This document shows positions 1 to 7,116 of a stretch of DNA of 64,000 bases, piece after piece. The position numbers and the translations under genes were made by a program. Below the pieces are notes generated by a model that did no database searches, was not told the DNA's origin, and was given only the letters and a program-made list of their open reading frames with translations. Source of the DNA: JAKFWI01 sp031399165 (GTDB lineage: Bacteria; Pseudomonadota; Alphaproteobacteria; Caulobacterales; Aquidulcibacteraceae); assembly GCA_031399165.1 (NCBI GenBank), contig JANNOO010000048.1:1-64000 (forward strand), in the 5' to 3' direction. The stretch's first letter is position 1, and each line of letters starts with the position of its first letter.

Positions 1-469
1 CGTCGAGACGCAGCTCCAGCTCTTCGCGGCTCAAGGTGCGGCTGACGCCGCCGCGTTTGCGCGAAGGCGCCATATTGTCGAGATAGGCGCGGCCCGGCGA
101 AGACAGGCGCAAGCCGCCGATGAAGGCGCGGTCGTCTTCCAAGGGCGCCGGCCCCAAGCGCGGCCGGATCCAAAGCCCCGGCAATTCAATGTCGCGGCGC
201 CGCGCCGCGACGATAAAGACGGACCCATCCTCGGCGGGCCGGTTCTCAAGCGCCGTGCGGTCGGCGATGAGGGCGCCGGGCGCGTAAGCCGCGACGATCG
301 GCCAGGCGTTGCGGCGTATGACGATGTCTGGCGCGTCATCGAGGTTTTTGGTGTAGAGTCTAGGGCCGAGTTGGCGAAGTTCGCCCGCCGCGACCGCCCG
401 CGACACCGCAGAACTGAGCTCGTCGCTGGACAGAAAGACTTCCGGCAAATCGTCGAGGGGCTGCGCCAT
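1..469 (-). CDS. Fic/AbiEi-type protein, N-terminal part (runs off left edge)
   Basis: Only the first 156 or so codons are in the window; the gene starts with ATG at 469 on the minus strand and continues past base 1. The visible part has a winged-helix-like opening (LSSDELSSAVSRAVAAGELR) followed by RLYTKNLDDAP, LIADRTALENRPAEDGS, DIELPGLWIRPR and SPGRAYLDNMAPSR. This pattern is familiar from AbiEi-antitoxin-like N-terminal modules that precede Fic (AMP-transferase) domains in many alphaproteobacterial proteins. The Fic catalytic part would lie outside the window and cannot be verified. It is divergent from the HTH gene at 757, with a shared regulatory region of about 290 bases that contains a repeat and a TA-like operator. 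The alternative is a stand-alone AbiEi-like antitoxin. The family assignment is from memory of sequence pattern, so moderate. Confidence 0.55.
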   Translation of the reverse strand, partial: MAQPLDDLPEVFLSSDELSSAVSRAVAAGELRQLGPRLYTKNLDDAPDIVIRRNAWPIVAAYAPGALIADRTALENRPAEDGSVFIVAARRRDIELPGLWIRPRLGPAPLEDDRAFIGGLRLSSPGRAYLDNMAPSRKRGGVSRTLSREELELRLD

Positions 470-554
470 AAGACGCAATCTAGCAGGAAAACGTCTTTTA
501 AGACACCAGGTTTGCAGGGTTTTGTAAAATAAGAGCTATAGCGCCTGCAGTCCC

Positions 555-663
555 GCGTCAGGGAGCGCCGCCCGGAGGGCGAAGATGCGCCCTTTAGACT
601 GGCTAAGCGGCGCGGCTTCCTGCGTCAGCACAAGCGCCCGGCCGCCTCAGGCGGCGACGCCCA
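555..663 (+). repeat. Interspersed structured repeat A, copy 1
   Basis: This 109-base stretch matches 16013-16118 along its whole length, with the ends (CAGCACAAG, GGCGGCGACGCCCA) nearly identical. It holds two short perfect hairpins: GCCC-GGA-GGGC at 570-580 and GCCGCC-TCA-GGCGGC at 641-655. In the second copy the stems are unchanged and only the loops differ (GAA and GAA). It lies in the intergenic region between the Fic-like gene and mobile mystery protein A, and has no coding potential that I can recognise. Confidence 0.75.
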
Positions 664-677
664 GACGGGATTGGTAT

Positions 678-722
678 CAGGCTATAACCATACAATAAAT
701 TGTAAAAAGACAGGCTATAACC
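678..722 (+). promoter_or_regulatory. Operator-like direct repeats flanking a palindrome
   Basis: Two identical 12-mers, CAGGCTATAACC, sit at 678-689 and 711-722. Between them lies the palindrome ACAATAAATTGT (693-704). The stretch is AT-rich compared with its surroundings and lies directly in front of the XRE-family gene. This is the usual arrangement of an autoregulatory operator for an HTH protein. The TATAAC parts could double as -10 elements. No binding data; inference from layout. Confidence 0.5.
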
Positions 723-756
723 TATGTCGAACGACTGGCAGATAAGGTCATGCCCT

Positions 757-1209
757 GTGAAAGCCGCCCAAAACCTGGCCCGCCGTCGGCTCGACGAGCG
801 CCTCAAGGCCTTTGCCGGCCTCGGGTCTCCGCCCCCCATGGGCTGGGTCCGCGCCATTCGCGACGCACTGGGCCTTACCGGCGCCCAATTGGCCCGCCGC
901 CTCGGCATCCGTGCCGCGAGCCTGTCCGAGCTTGAAAAGAACGAAGCGAAGGGCGCCATTACGCTCGCCACCTTGAAGCGCGCGGCCGAAGCGCTGGATT
1001 GCACGCTCGTCTATGCGTTGGTCCCCAATCAGCGCCTCGACAGGATGGTCGAAGCGGCGGCCAAGTCAGCCGCGCTTAAGGAGCTTGCCGCTTCGTTTCA
1101 CACCATGGCGCTGGAGGGCCAGGGCCTGCGCGCCGCCGACAAGCGCGAGATGATGGAAGAGCGTGCCGCCGAGATCGCCAAGGCTGGCGGCAAGCGTCTC
1201 TGGGGCTGA
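757..1209 (+). CDS. Mobile mystery protein A (XRE-family HTH)
   Basis: A helix-turn-helix protein of 150 residues from GTG 757, or 161 from ATG 724. The motif order GWVRAIRDALGLTGAQLARR, LSELEKNEAKGAITLATL, EALDCTLVYALVPN is that of mobile mystery protein A, a small DNA-binding protein usually followed immediately by a Fic-domain mobile mystery protein B. I favour GTG 757: it has AAGG nine bases upstream and gives the short basic N-terminus typical of the family, whereas ATG 724 sits one base after the operator repeat with no ribosome-binding site. No mobile mystery B gene follows; the next gene is convergent. The only Fic-type candidate is the divergent gene at the left edge. The likely role is an autoregulated antitoxin or repressor, by analogy. 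Confidence 0.8.
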   Translation: MKAAQNLARRRLDERLKAFAGLGSPPPMGWVRAIRDALGLTGAQLARRLGIRAASLSELEKNEAKGAITLATLKRAAEALDCTLVYALVPNQRLDRMVEAAAKSAALKELAASFHTMALEGQGLRAADKREMMEERAAEIAKAGGKRLWG

Positions 1210-1216
1210 ATGGAGC

Positions 1217-1249
1217 GCGCCCTAATCGCCGATGCTGGCGATATGGCGC
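1217..1249. terminator. Hairpin between convergent genes
   Basis: Nested inverted repeats lie between the convergent HTH gene and the CPBP operon: GCGCC (1217-1221) with GGCGC (1245-1249), and inside them ATCGCC (1225-1230) with GGCGAT (1237-1242). There is no T-run on either side. It could act as a bidirectional terminator or a 3'-end stabiliser, but this is weakly supported. Confidence 0.35.
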
Positions 1250-1262
1250 CCTTATTGTCGCC

Positions 1263-2090
1263 TCACGCGTGGACTTTGCCGAATCTGAAGCGCGCGAGTG
1301 TCGATGGACCCCATAGGACGGCGACCGACCCGGCGACGAGCGCCAGTATGGCGAACATCACAAGCGGATCGAAGTAGGGCTCAAATTCCGTAAAGACACC
1401 CCAGGGGCTATTGATCATGGTGTGAAACAGCACGGCGATGAAAACGCTCTGGCCGGCGTTTTCGAACAACCAAACGATGATGATCCGCATGGCGACTGCG
1501 CCGAGGCATTGCCAGAGAGTCCAGTGGACGCTTCGGCCCATCTCGATAAACGGAATGACATGCCAGAACCCCCAGACCACGCCGATGATGAGTGCGGTCG
1601 CCAGCGCGCTTCGCCCGATCTTCAGTCGAGCATACGCGTATCCCTGCCAGCCCAGCTCCTCGCCAATTGCGGCGACGAAAAACATCAGTGCGAACCCGGC
1701 AATCTGCATGAGGGGGAAGAGCTGCACGTCAGGCAGCGTGCGCCCCGCAAGGCGGAGCACGCCGTACGCCAGGGCAAACACGATCGGCATCAGCAAGAGT
1801 GCAGTGAGACTCCATCCGAAGCCTTTGATCCTGCGAAAATCAAATGCGCGGCGCAGAAACTCCCGAGCGCCTGAAATGCCGGTTTCGCGATAGACGAGGA
1901 CGAGCGCGGCGATCATCGGGACGAACGCCATGAGCGCGCTTACGGGAAGAAACGTCGCGATCGGAAGCCGCTCGCCTGCCAGCCCAAGCGCGTAGAACGG
2001 GATCGACAACAGGACCACGAGCACGAAGAAGAACCATGGCGACGCGAGGTACGACCTGCGCACCTGCTTGGTCTGTGAAGGTTCAGGCAT
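1263..2090 (-). CDS. CPBP family intramembrane metalloprotease (first of three)
   Basis: A polytopic membrane protein of 275 residues in the CPBP (CAAX protease and bacteriocin-processing, Abi) family. The glutamate motif is EELGWQGYAYARL, followed by FWHVIPF and HTMIN, which correspond to the three active-site segments EExxx, FxxxH and HxxxN. All three are present, so it could be catalytically competent. I chose ATG 2090 (MPEPSQTKQVRR) because it overlaps the stop of the upstream gene by eight bases, in keeping with the rest of the operon. It is the last gene of the long overlapping operon, which carries two more CPBP genes. Family members cleave prenylated or small membrane substrates or process peptides; the substrate here is unknown. 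Confidence 0.85.
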   Translation of the reverse strand: MPEPSQTKQVRRSYLASPWFFFVLVVLLSIPFYALGLAGERLPIATFLPVSALMAFVPMIAALVLVYRETGISGAREFLRRAFDFRRIKGFGWSLTALLLMPIVFALAYGVLRLAGRTLPDVQLFPLMQIAGFALMFFVAAIGEELGWQGYAYARLKIGRSALATALIIGVVWGFWHVIPFIEMGRSVHWTLWQCLGAVAMRIIIVWLFENAGQSVFIAVLFHTMINSPWGVFTEFEPYFDPLVMFAILALVAGSVAVLWGPSTLARFRFGKVHA

Positions 2091-2469
2091 CAGTGGGCTT
2101 TGGTGTTGAGAACGCCTTCGGACCATAGGCGATGACAGTCAGAACCGCGCCTATGGCGGCGATGACAGCCAACACCGGGTAGGTAAGGAGATTCTCAGAA
2201 GCTTGCGGCGCTTGCGGCCAACTCATGCGCCATAACCCGCCAAGCAAGGCTGCCCAACCTGTCATCGTAATGATGACGGGCCAACGCCAAGTCCAGAAAC
2301 TGTGAGCGCGAACGATTGCAAGGCCAGCAACGAAAAGTATTGCGCCGTTGAGATAAACCACAGGCGCCATCTGGTTCGCGAAGGCGTCGATGTTTATGGC
2401 TTCAGTAACGCCAAGAGCGACCAGTGTTGGGCCGATCAATCCTGCGAGTTTTCTCGAGTCCGCCCTCAT
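2083..2469 (-). CDS. Small four-helix membrane protein of unknown function
   Basis: A protein of 128 residues with about four predicted transmembrane helices: GPTLVALGVTEA, VVYLNGAILFVAGLAIV, WPVIITMTGWAALLGGLW and YPVLAVIAAIGAVLTVIAYG. I do not recognise a named family. It overlaps the upstream SRPBCC gene by four bases (ATGA) and the downstream CPBP gene by eight, so it should be translated in step with them. The high hydrophobicity and operon position suggest a membrane partner for one of the CPBP proteins, but nothing in the sequence shows this directly. Confidence 0.75.
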   Translation of the reverse strand: MRADSRKLAGLIGPTLVALGVTEAINIDAFANQMAPVVYLNGAILFVAGLAIVRAHSFWTWRWPVIITMTGWAALLGGLWRMSWPQAPQASENLLTYPVLAVIAAIGAVLTVIAYGPKAFSTPKPTDA

Positions 2470-3068
2470 GATGCTTCCGCGCGGCGTGTGATTTCTCGAA
2501 GCTGGCGCGCTTGCATGACGCCGTGACCGAACATGGCGGCTGGAATCATCAGCCAGCGGGGGATGCGCGCGAGCAGCCAGTAGATCCGCTCGATCAAGCG
2601 CGGTTTAGATGGGAGCTTTTCACCCTTGCCGCCTGGCCAGCGTGCGCCGATGCGTCCACGGACCAAAAGGCGCGTGCTGCGCGTCTCGATCGGCTCAAGA
2701 AAGAATTCCCAACTTACGAGAGCGCTTCCGTCCGCCGCCGGAACCGTCAAGACGAGATCGCGGACAGGTGTGATGGTTGCGACAACAAAGGAGTCCGTCG
2801 CGCCCGGAAGCGATGGCATGATGTCGCCAACGCAGAGCTGCTGAAGCTCAGGGACTATTCTTTTCGCGCTTGGCTCGCCATCGTTGTCGACCCAATCATA
2901 GCTATACCACCCGGCGCGACCCGCGCCCATTTGCGCCAGCCACGGCCACACAGAGGCCGGCGGCGCCGCGATCGTCACCGCGTGCATTATTGAGCCTGCC
3001 GCGTCATGAACCAAAGTGTCGCCGGGAAGCGCTTGCCTTCGTTCAGCCGTCGTCGCTGTTGTTTTCAT
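2466..3068 (-). CDS. SRPBCC-fold protein with C-terminal membrane-like segment
   Basis: A protein of 200 residues from ATG 3068, which overlaps the preceding stop as ATGA. Upstream in-frame codons are unlike any family N-terminus. The core AVTIAAPPASVWPWLAQMG, GWYSYDWVDN and VSWEFFLEPIETRSTRLLVR fits the START/SRPBCC helix-grip fold, which binds hydrophobic ligands. The C-terminal part (LIERIYWLLARIPRWLMIPA) is amphipathic to hydrophobic and may attach to the membrane. Such proteins occur as soluble partners in lipid or polyketide handling. In this operon it stands between a DUF6544-like protein and a small membrane protein. Ligand unknown. Confidence 0.8.
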   Translation of the reverse strand: MKTTATTAERRQALPGDTLVHDAAGSIMHAVTIAAPPASVWPWLAQMGAGRAGWYSYDWVDNDGEPSAKRIVPELQQLCVGDIMPSLPGATDSFVVATITPVRDLVLTVPAADGSALVSWEFFLEPIETRSTRLLVRGRIGARWPGGKGEKLPSKPRLIERIYWLLARIPRWLMIPAAMFGHGVMQARQLREITRRAEAS

Positions 3069-3778
3069 GAAGGCGCCTCGACCATTTCCCAATGCTCGAT
3101 CCGACCCTGCCAGTAGACAATTTCTTTGCTGTCGATTTCCCAGGCGACCTCGCCGGCAAATGGAAGCCATCGGTCATTGTGGCGGCGGTAATCGGAGAAC
3201 CTTCCTCGCCATGGCGTGAGGAGAATTGGTTCTGTCGCAGAACGTGGCCGATCACGGGCAAATCCGCCGACGATCCGCCCGTCGCTGTCGAGGCTCAGCA
3301 CGACTTCGCTCGCGGTCTCACCCGACCCAGCGCTCACAGCCAGCGTATCCGGGCCGTCCTGGCGCCAGCGCAATGCAGAATTGTGCAGTATGGCGTCCGG
3401 CGCCCAGGGCAATTCCGCCAAGTAGCGCATGAGCTCCCCGCGCACGAGCGCAGGCGTGTGCGCGGCTCGGGCGATTGGGATGAATCCAAGCGCCGTCACA
3501 TCGAGCCGCCCCTCGCCAGCCGCCAGCGCGTCACGCGCGGAAATCATGCCGAGTGGTCCAGCACGCGCAAGCCAATCGAATTCAGGCTTTCGAGTCGAAA
3601 TCGTTTGAGTGGCCGTGAAAGGCATCCACGATTTGGCGTCCAGTGCCGTCTTCATGCGTCCTGTTTGCGTGAGGCGAACGTCTCGGGGTTCGGATTTCGG
3701 GTCCGCGCCAAGCCGCACCGCGAGATCGTAAACAGCGGCGGGAAGTCGTTCGTCCCGCGCAAGAGCTGTCGTGATCAT
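3065..3778 (-). CDS. DUF6544/DUF6920-like protein
   Basis: A protein of 237 residues starting at ATG 3778, in the usual ATGA overlap with the upstream CPBP gene. The conserved pattern SWMPFTATQ, FDWLARAGPLG, LRWRQDGPDT, RDRPRS, WRGRFSDYRRHNDRWLP and GEVAWEIDSKEIVYWQGRI matches a family of unknown function (DUF6544, also listed as DUF6920) as I remember it. It has no transmembrane segment and no signal peptide in this form. The alternating aromatic and charged strands suggest a beta-rich fold of the outer-membrane-lipoprotein or lipid-binding kind. No catalytic motif was recognised. Its partners are the neighbouring CPBP proteins and the SRPBCC protein. Confidence 0.7.
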   Translation of the reverse strand: MITTALARDERLPAAVYDLAVRLGADPKSEPRDVRLTQTGRMKTALDAKSWMPFTATQTISTRKPEFDWLARAGPLGMISARDALAAGEGRLDVTALGFIPIARAAHTPALVRGELMRYLAELPWAPDAILHNSALRWRQDGPDTLAVSAGSGETASEVVLSLDSDGRIVGGFARDRPRSATEPILLTPWRGRFSDYRRHNDRWLPFAGEVAWEIDSKEIVYWQGRIEHWEMVEAPS

Positions 3779-4620
3779 CTGATTGTCTCTTTCTGTTTGC
3801 GCTCGGCTGTCGACGATGGCCGACGATGGTCGCCATGCGCGGTGCCGCGGATGGCTATTGCCGCCGCGAGCCAAAGACTGGCTGCGAAAGCTGCCTGCCA
3901 AATCAGACTCTGCACGGACGATGTGGCGGGAAAGAGAGCCAGCAGCCAGCCGGTGTAGCTGGCGTGCATCAGCATCGCCAAAAACACGCTTTGCGTGTTC
4001 GCATAGACCCACGTCATCACGATCCGATAGGGGGTTAAAGTCGCGAGATAGACGATGATGAACGACACGATCCAGGCACCGCCCATCTCGCCAAAGGTGA
4101 AGAGAAAGACGACCAGCGCGTGCCAAAGCGCCCAGATCAGGCCGAGTTGCAGGCCCGCAGTCGCGGGGCCGCGGCGCGCCAGCAGACGCGGCGCTGCAAA
4201 GCCCGTCCAACCGATTTCCTCAAAACCGCCAGCGATCAGTCCGACCGCAAGGAGCGCCCATTGGAACTTGGGCGCGAAAGTTGGCGCCATGATTGCGCTC
4301 AGCAGCAGCAGCGTGGCGAGCAGCAACACTGGGGCGGTGAGCACTGCCACGGCGTACCAGGGCGCACCAACTTTCCATCTTCCAAGACGCACCCACAAAT
4401 CGCCGAGACCGGCGCGTCCGTCAATTAAAGCTGTAAGCGTCACGCCGCCCACACTTGGACCGAGCAGCATCGCCACAAAGAACAGGCCGGTCGCCAACGG
4501 CGTCGGCGCGGCGATATCAAAGCCGATGGCGGCGGCGATGATTAGAATGCCGCCCCAGCTGATGCCGAACGCAAGAATAGAAAATGCGAGCAGCGGGCGT
4601 CGTCGGAGCCAGGCCGTCAT
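3775..4620 (-). CDS. CPBP family intramembrane metalloprotease (second of three)
   Basis: A polytopic membrane protein of 281 residues with about eight hydrophobic segments. Motif 1 is GGFEEIGWTGFAAPRLL, motif 2 LIWALWHALVVFLF and motif 3 MLMHASYTGW. The two glutamates and both histidines of the CPBP metal site are present, but the asparagine of the HxxxN motif is replaced by threonine. It ends in a charged cytoplasmic tail (STAERKQKETIR). ATG 4620 overlaps the stop of the upstream paralogue by four bases. The paralogue shares the whole architecture (ISWGGIL, GPSVAGLT or GPSVGGVT, EEIGWTGFA), so the pair comes from a tandem duplication. Confidence 0.87.
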   Translation of the reverse strand: MTAWLRRRPLLAFSILAFGISWGGILIIAAAIGFDIAAPTPLATGLFFVAMLLGPSVGGVTLTALIDGRAGLGDLWVRLGRWKVGAPWYAVAVLTAPVLLLATLLLLSAIMAPTFAPKFQWALLAVGLIAGGFEEIGWTGFAAPRLLARRGPATAGLQLGLIWALWHALVVFLFTFGEMGGAWIVSFIIVYLATLTPYRIVMTWVYANTQSVFLAMLMHASYTGWLLALFPATSSVQSLIWQAAFAASLWLAAAIAIRGTAHGDHRRPSSTAERKQKETIR

Positions 4621-5480
4621 TGTTGAAGCCTTGGCGCTTCGAACGAAAGGAGCGGTTTGCTTCGCTCATCTCTGCGGCGGTTCGCATAGACCGCAGCAAC
4701 GATGACCCACAGCACGGCGGCGAAAACGAGGTCAAAGATCACCGCGCCCTCGTTCGAAAGCGCCGAAGGCAAGAGGATCAGCTGGCCGGCCGCGAGAGGC
4801 GCATGCATCAGCATGACGACGAGGACGCTTCTAGTGCGGTCATAAAGCCAGACCATGAGAATTCTGAAGGGGATGAGGAAGGTGAAGAGAAGCACGCCGA
4901 TGTAGAGCGCGGGCGGGATCGTCCCCGATGCGCTTCCAGAAAAGAGCGGGTAGTGCCATGCGCCCCACACCACCCCCATCAGGAGCCCGGTGGGAAGAAA
5001 ACCATGACGCTTGCGGAACTCTGGCGTGGCGAACCCTGTCCAGCCAATCTCCTCGAAGAACGACACCACCAGCCCAAGCACGATGCCCGAGATCACAAGG
5101 CCCATTCTGTCGTCGGTTGTGGCGATGGCGGGGACAAATGCCGGAGATGTCAGTGAGAGCGTGAAGATGATCGCCGCCATCAGGATCGGAGCCGTCAGCA
5201 GCGCGACCAAGTACCAGCGCACGTTCACCCGCCACCGGAGCATCCGGGCGAGCAAGTCGCGAAGGCCTGCCTTTCCGTGAAGGAGGCCGGTCATGGTGAG
5301 GCCCGCGACGCTGGGGCCTGCGAGCGCGGCAAAGTATATGAACTGCGTCAGCTCCTCGGGGTTGGCCTTGGAGTTAAAAATTCCGCTCGGGCCTGCCACC
5401 AACAGAATGCCGCCCCAAGAGATAGCGAACACCAGGGCGTAGTAGATGAGCAGCGGATGTCTTCGGAAGAGCGACATCAT
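4617..5480 (-). CDS. CPBP family intramembrane metalloprotease (third of three)
   Basis: A polytopic membrane protein of 287 residues, tandem paralogue of the downstream gene. The CPBP motifs are VVSFFEEIGWTGFATPEF, VVWGAWHYPLF and MLMHAPLAAGQ; the glutamates and histidines of the metal site are kept, and the last motif lacks the usual asparagine. Members of this family cleave substrates within or next to the membrane, or act in bacteriocin self-immunity. ATG 5480 overlaps the upstream M23 peptidase stop by four bases. With its two relatives in one operon, either three different substrates or a hetero-oligomer can be imagined; the sequence does not decide. Confidence 0.87.
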   Translation of the reverse strand: MMSLFRRHPLLIYYALVFAISWGGILLVAGPSGIFNSKANPEELTQFIYFAALAGPSVAGLTMTGLLHGKAGLRDLLARMLRWRVNVRWYLVALLTAPILMAAIIFTLSLTSPAFVPAIATTDDRMGLVISGIVLGLVVSFFEEIGWTGFATPEFRKRHGFLPTGLLMGVVWGAWHYPLFSGSASGTIPPALYIGVLLFTFLIPFRILMVWLYDRTRSVLVVMLMHAPLAAGQLILLPSALSNEGAVIFDLVFAAVLWVIVAAVYANRRRDERSKPLLSFEAPRLQQ

Positions 5481-6439
5481 GGTTGGCCGCTTCGCGTTGG
5501 AATTTCGAAGCGATCATTCCGGACGAGATATCGGCCATTGATCCGGATCGGGACCGGTGCGCCGGCGAAGGGCGCATCTGCCGTTCCAGGCTGCATGGCG
5601 TTGATGTGTAGATGCGGTTCGCTGGTGTTGCCGGAGTTGCCGACCTCCGCGATTGCATCGCCAACGCTCAGCCTCTGGCCAACGCGCACGAGAAGAGAGG
5701 CCTTCCTAAAATGTCCGAGCAGGATGTCGGCGCTGGCGCAGCGCAGGATCACGTGGTTGCCAGCGAGGTGGGCGCGGTCGGCTTGCGGCACGCGCATGTC
5801 AGGTAGGCCATCGACCGCTGCCACCACCTCGCCGGCGCAGGGCGTGATTACAGGCCGGCCAAAGATCGCGTAGCGACTCGGCTCTGCCGGCATGATCCCG
5901 TCAGCCCTAAAGCCCCAGCGATCCAGCGCAACGAGGTCTACGCCGTGGGCCGTGCCCCAATAGGGACGGCGTCGGGCGATGGATTGGTCGAGCAATGTTG
6001 CGTGCGCGTTCACAGCCGGCGCCGCGCCGCCATTCGCGACGAGGTACTCGCCGGGCCCGAGCGGTGACGCGAGATCAATCGAACGATCTCCCGGAAGTGC
6101 TCTTGCGGCAAGCGCGACGCGCGCTTCGTTGAAGGCGTAGAGAGCCAGCGATGCAAACACGGCCAGGGACAGCCAGCCTATCACGTGTTTTGGCCAGAGT
6201 GTTTGACGCTGCCGGATGATGACGCGAATGACTGACGCGAACAAAAGCGCGGCAAACACATATGGCGCCCACCAGGGTGGAAACGCCCAGATGCCGGTAA
6301 GGCTTGCTGTAAAAAGCGTGAAGCCGATTGCGAGCGACTGCGTCCAGAACCCGATCACGCTGCGCGGTGGCGCAAACGCCAGCCAGCCGATGAGAACGAG
6401 CGGCAAGACAGTTTGCAGCAGATAGAGAGGCAGCATCAC
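5477..6439 (-). CDS. Membrane-anchored M23 (LytM-type) metallopeptidase
   Basis: A protein of 320 residues. The first 120 carry about four membrane helices (LYLLQTVLPLVLIGWLAF, WTQSLAIGFTLFTASL, WAPYVFAALLFASVIRV, IGWLSLAVFASLALYAF). The C-terminal half is an M23 peptidase fold with the zinc ligands in WGTAHGVDLVAL and EVGNSGNTSEPHLHI. M23 enzymes cut peptidoglycan cross-bridges or other peptides, and the topology would place this domain in the periplasm. The start overlaps the DUF6064 stop by four bases. A polytopic anchor in front of an M23 domain is less common than a single helix or coiled coil. In this operon it stands beside three CPBP proteases. Confidence 0.85.
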   Translation of the reverse strand: MMLPLYLLQTVLPLVLIGWLAFAPPRSVIGFWTQSLAIGFTLFTASLTGIWAFPPWWAPYVFAALLFASVIRVIIRQRQTLWPKHVIGWLSLAVFASLALYAFNEARVALAARALPGDRSIDLASPLGPGEYLVANGGAAPAVNAHATLLDQSIARRRPYWGTAHGVDLVALDRWGFRADGIMPAEPSRYAIFGRPVITPCAGEVVAAVDGLPDMRVPQADRAHLAGNHVILRCASADILLGHFRKASLLVRVGQRLSVGDAIAEVGNSGNTSEPHLHINAMQPGTADAPFAGAPVPIRINGRYLVRNDRFEIPTRSGQP

Positions 6440-7116
6440 CGTGAACTCGTCTTGGTCGTCACGGCGCCGTCACGCCGCGCCCCGTTCATTCCAGTGATCA
6501 ACGCAATGGCCAAAGCGATGCCGGCGGCCGGCAGACCGGCGTCCTCCGGAATGCCCAACTGGATGGCTGCCGCGAGGCCAATCAGCGACCAGAGGAGCGG
6601 GATGATGGAAAGCAGCGCGACCCACTTTCCACGCGCCAGAAGCAGCATGCCGATCGTGAAGATGGTTGTGGGACAAGGCGCAACGCCGAACAGCGGGCCT
6701 GCCATCAGTCCATGACCCGCCCAATATCCGAGTAGCTCATAGAAAAGCATCGCATAAACGATGAAGAAGAGACCGGCGGCGGATCTGAAGCTGGGCCGGG
6801 TCTCGAAGCGCAGATCGTTCGGGACCATAATGGACGTCGCGAACAGAATGGATTGTAGAACGAAGAAGGCCGCGAAAACTCTGGCGAGCGGAGTTATCTC
6901 GGCAAAGAACAGGAAGTGATAGCCGACGCCGTTCACCGCCCACATGAATGCGAGCACTGCCAGGATGACCTGAATGGCGAGCGTGCCGCTCAGCCACAAG
7001 CCGACGACAGCCAGAACGCCCAGCCCGTAGGCGACAATCTGGAGAGGCCAGATCGCGGCATTGTAATCGACGAACACCCCGAGGAATTGCGCAACGGTGA
7101 AAGGTGGATCGAGCAT
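6436..7116 (-). CDS. DUF6064-like membrane protein
   Basis: A protein of 226 residues from ATG 7116, which shares one base with the TAA of the upstream gene (TAATG). The opening PPFTVAQFLGVFVDYNAAIW and the later GVGYHFLFFAEITPLAR and FGVAPCPTTIFTIGMLLL are recognisable as the DUF6064 family, a set of polytopic membrane proteins of unknown function. About seven hydrophobic segments are visible. No catalytic residues are evident beyond the conserved CPTT turn. It lies between the nitroreductase and the M23 peptidase. Confidence 0.78.
   Translation of the reverse strand: MLDPPFTVAQFLGVFVDYNAAIWPLQIVAYGLGVLAVVGLWLSGTLAIQVILAVLAFMWAVNGVGYHFLFFAEITPLARVFAAFFVLQSILFATSIMVPNDLRFETRPSFRSAAGLFFIVYAMLFYELLGYWAGHGLMAGPLFGVAPCPTTIFTIGMLLLARGKWVALLSIIPLLWSLIGLAAAIQLGIPEDAGLPAAGIALAIALITGMNGARRDGAVTTKTSSR

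Noticed and set aside
3092..3958. Long plus-strand open frames opposite the CPBP operon
   Set aside because: Antisense to genes with clear family motifs and coupled starts; composition is that of shadow frames.
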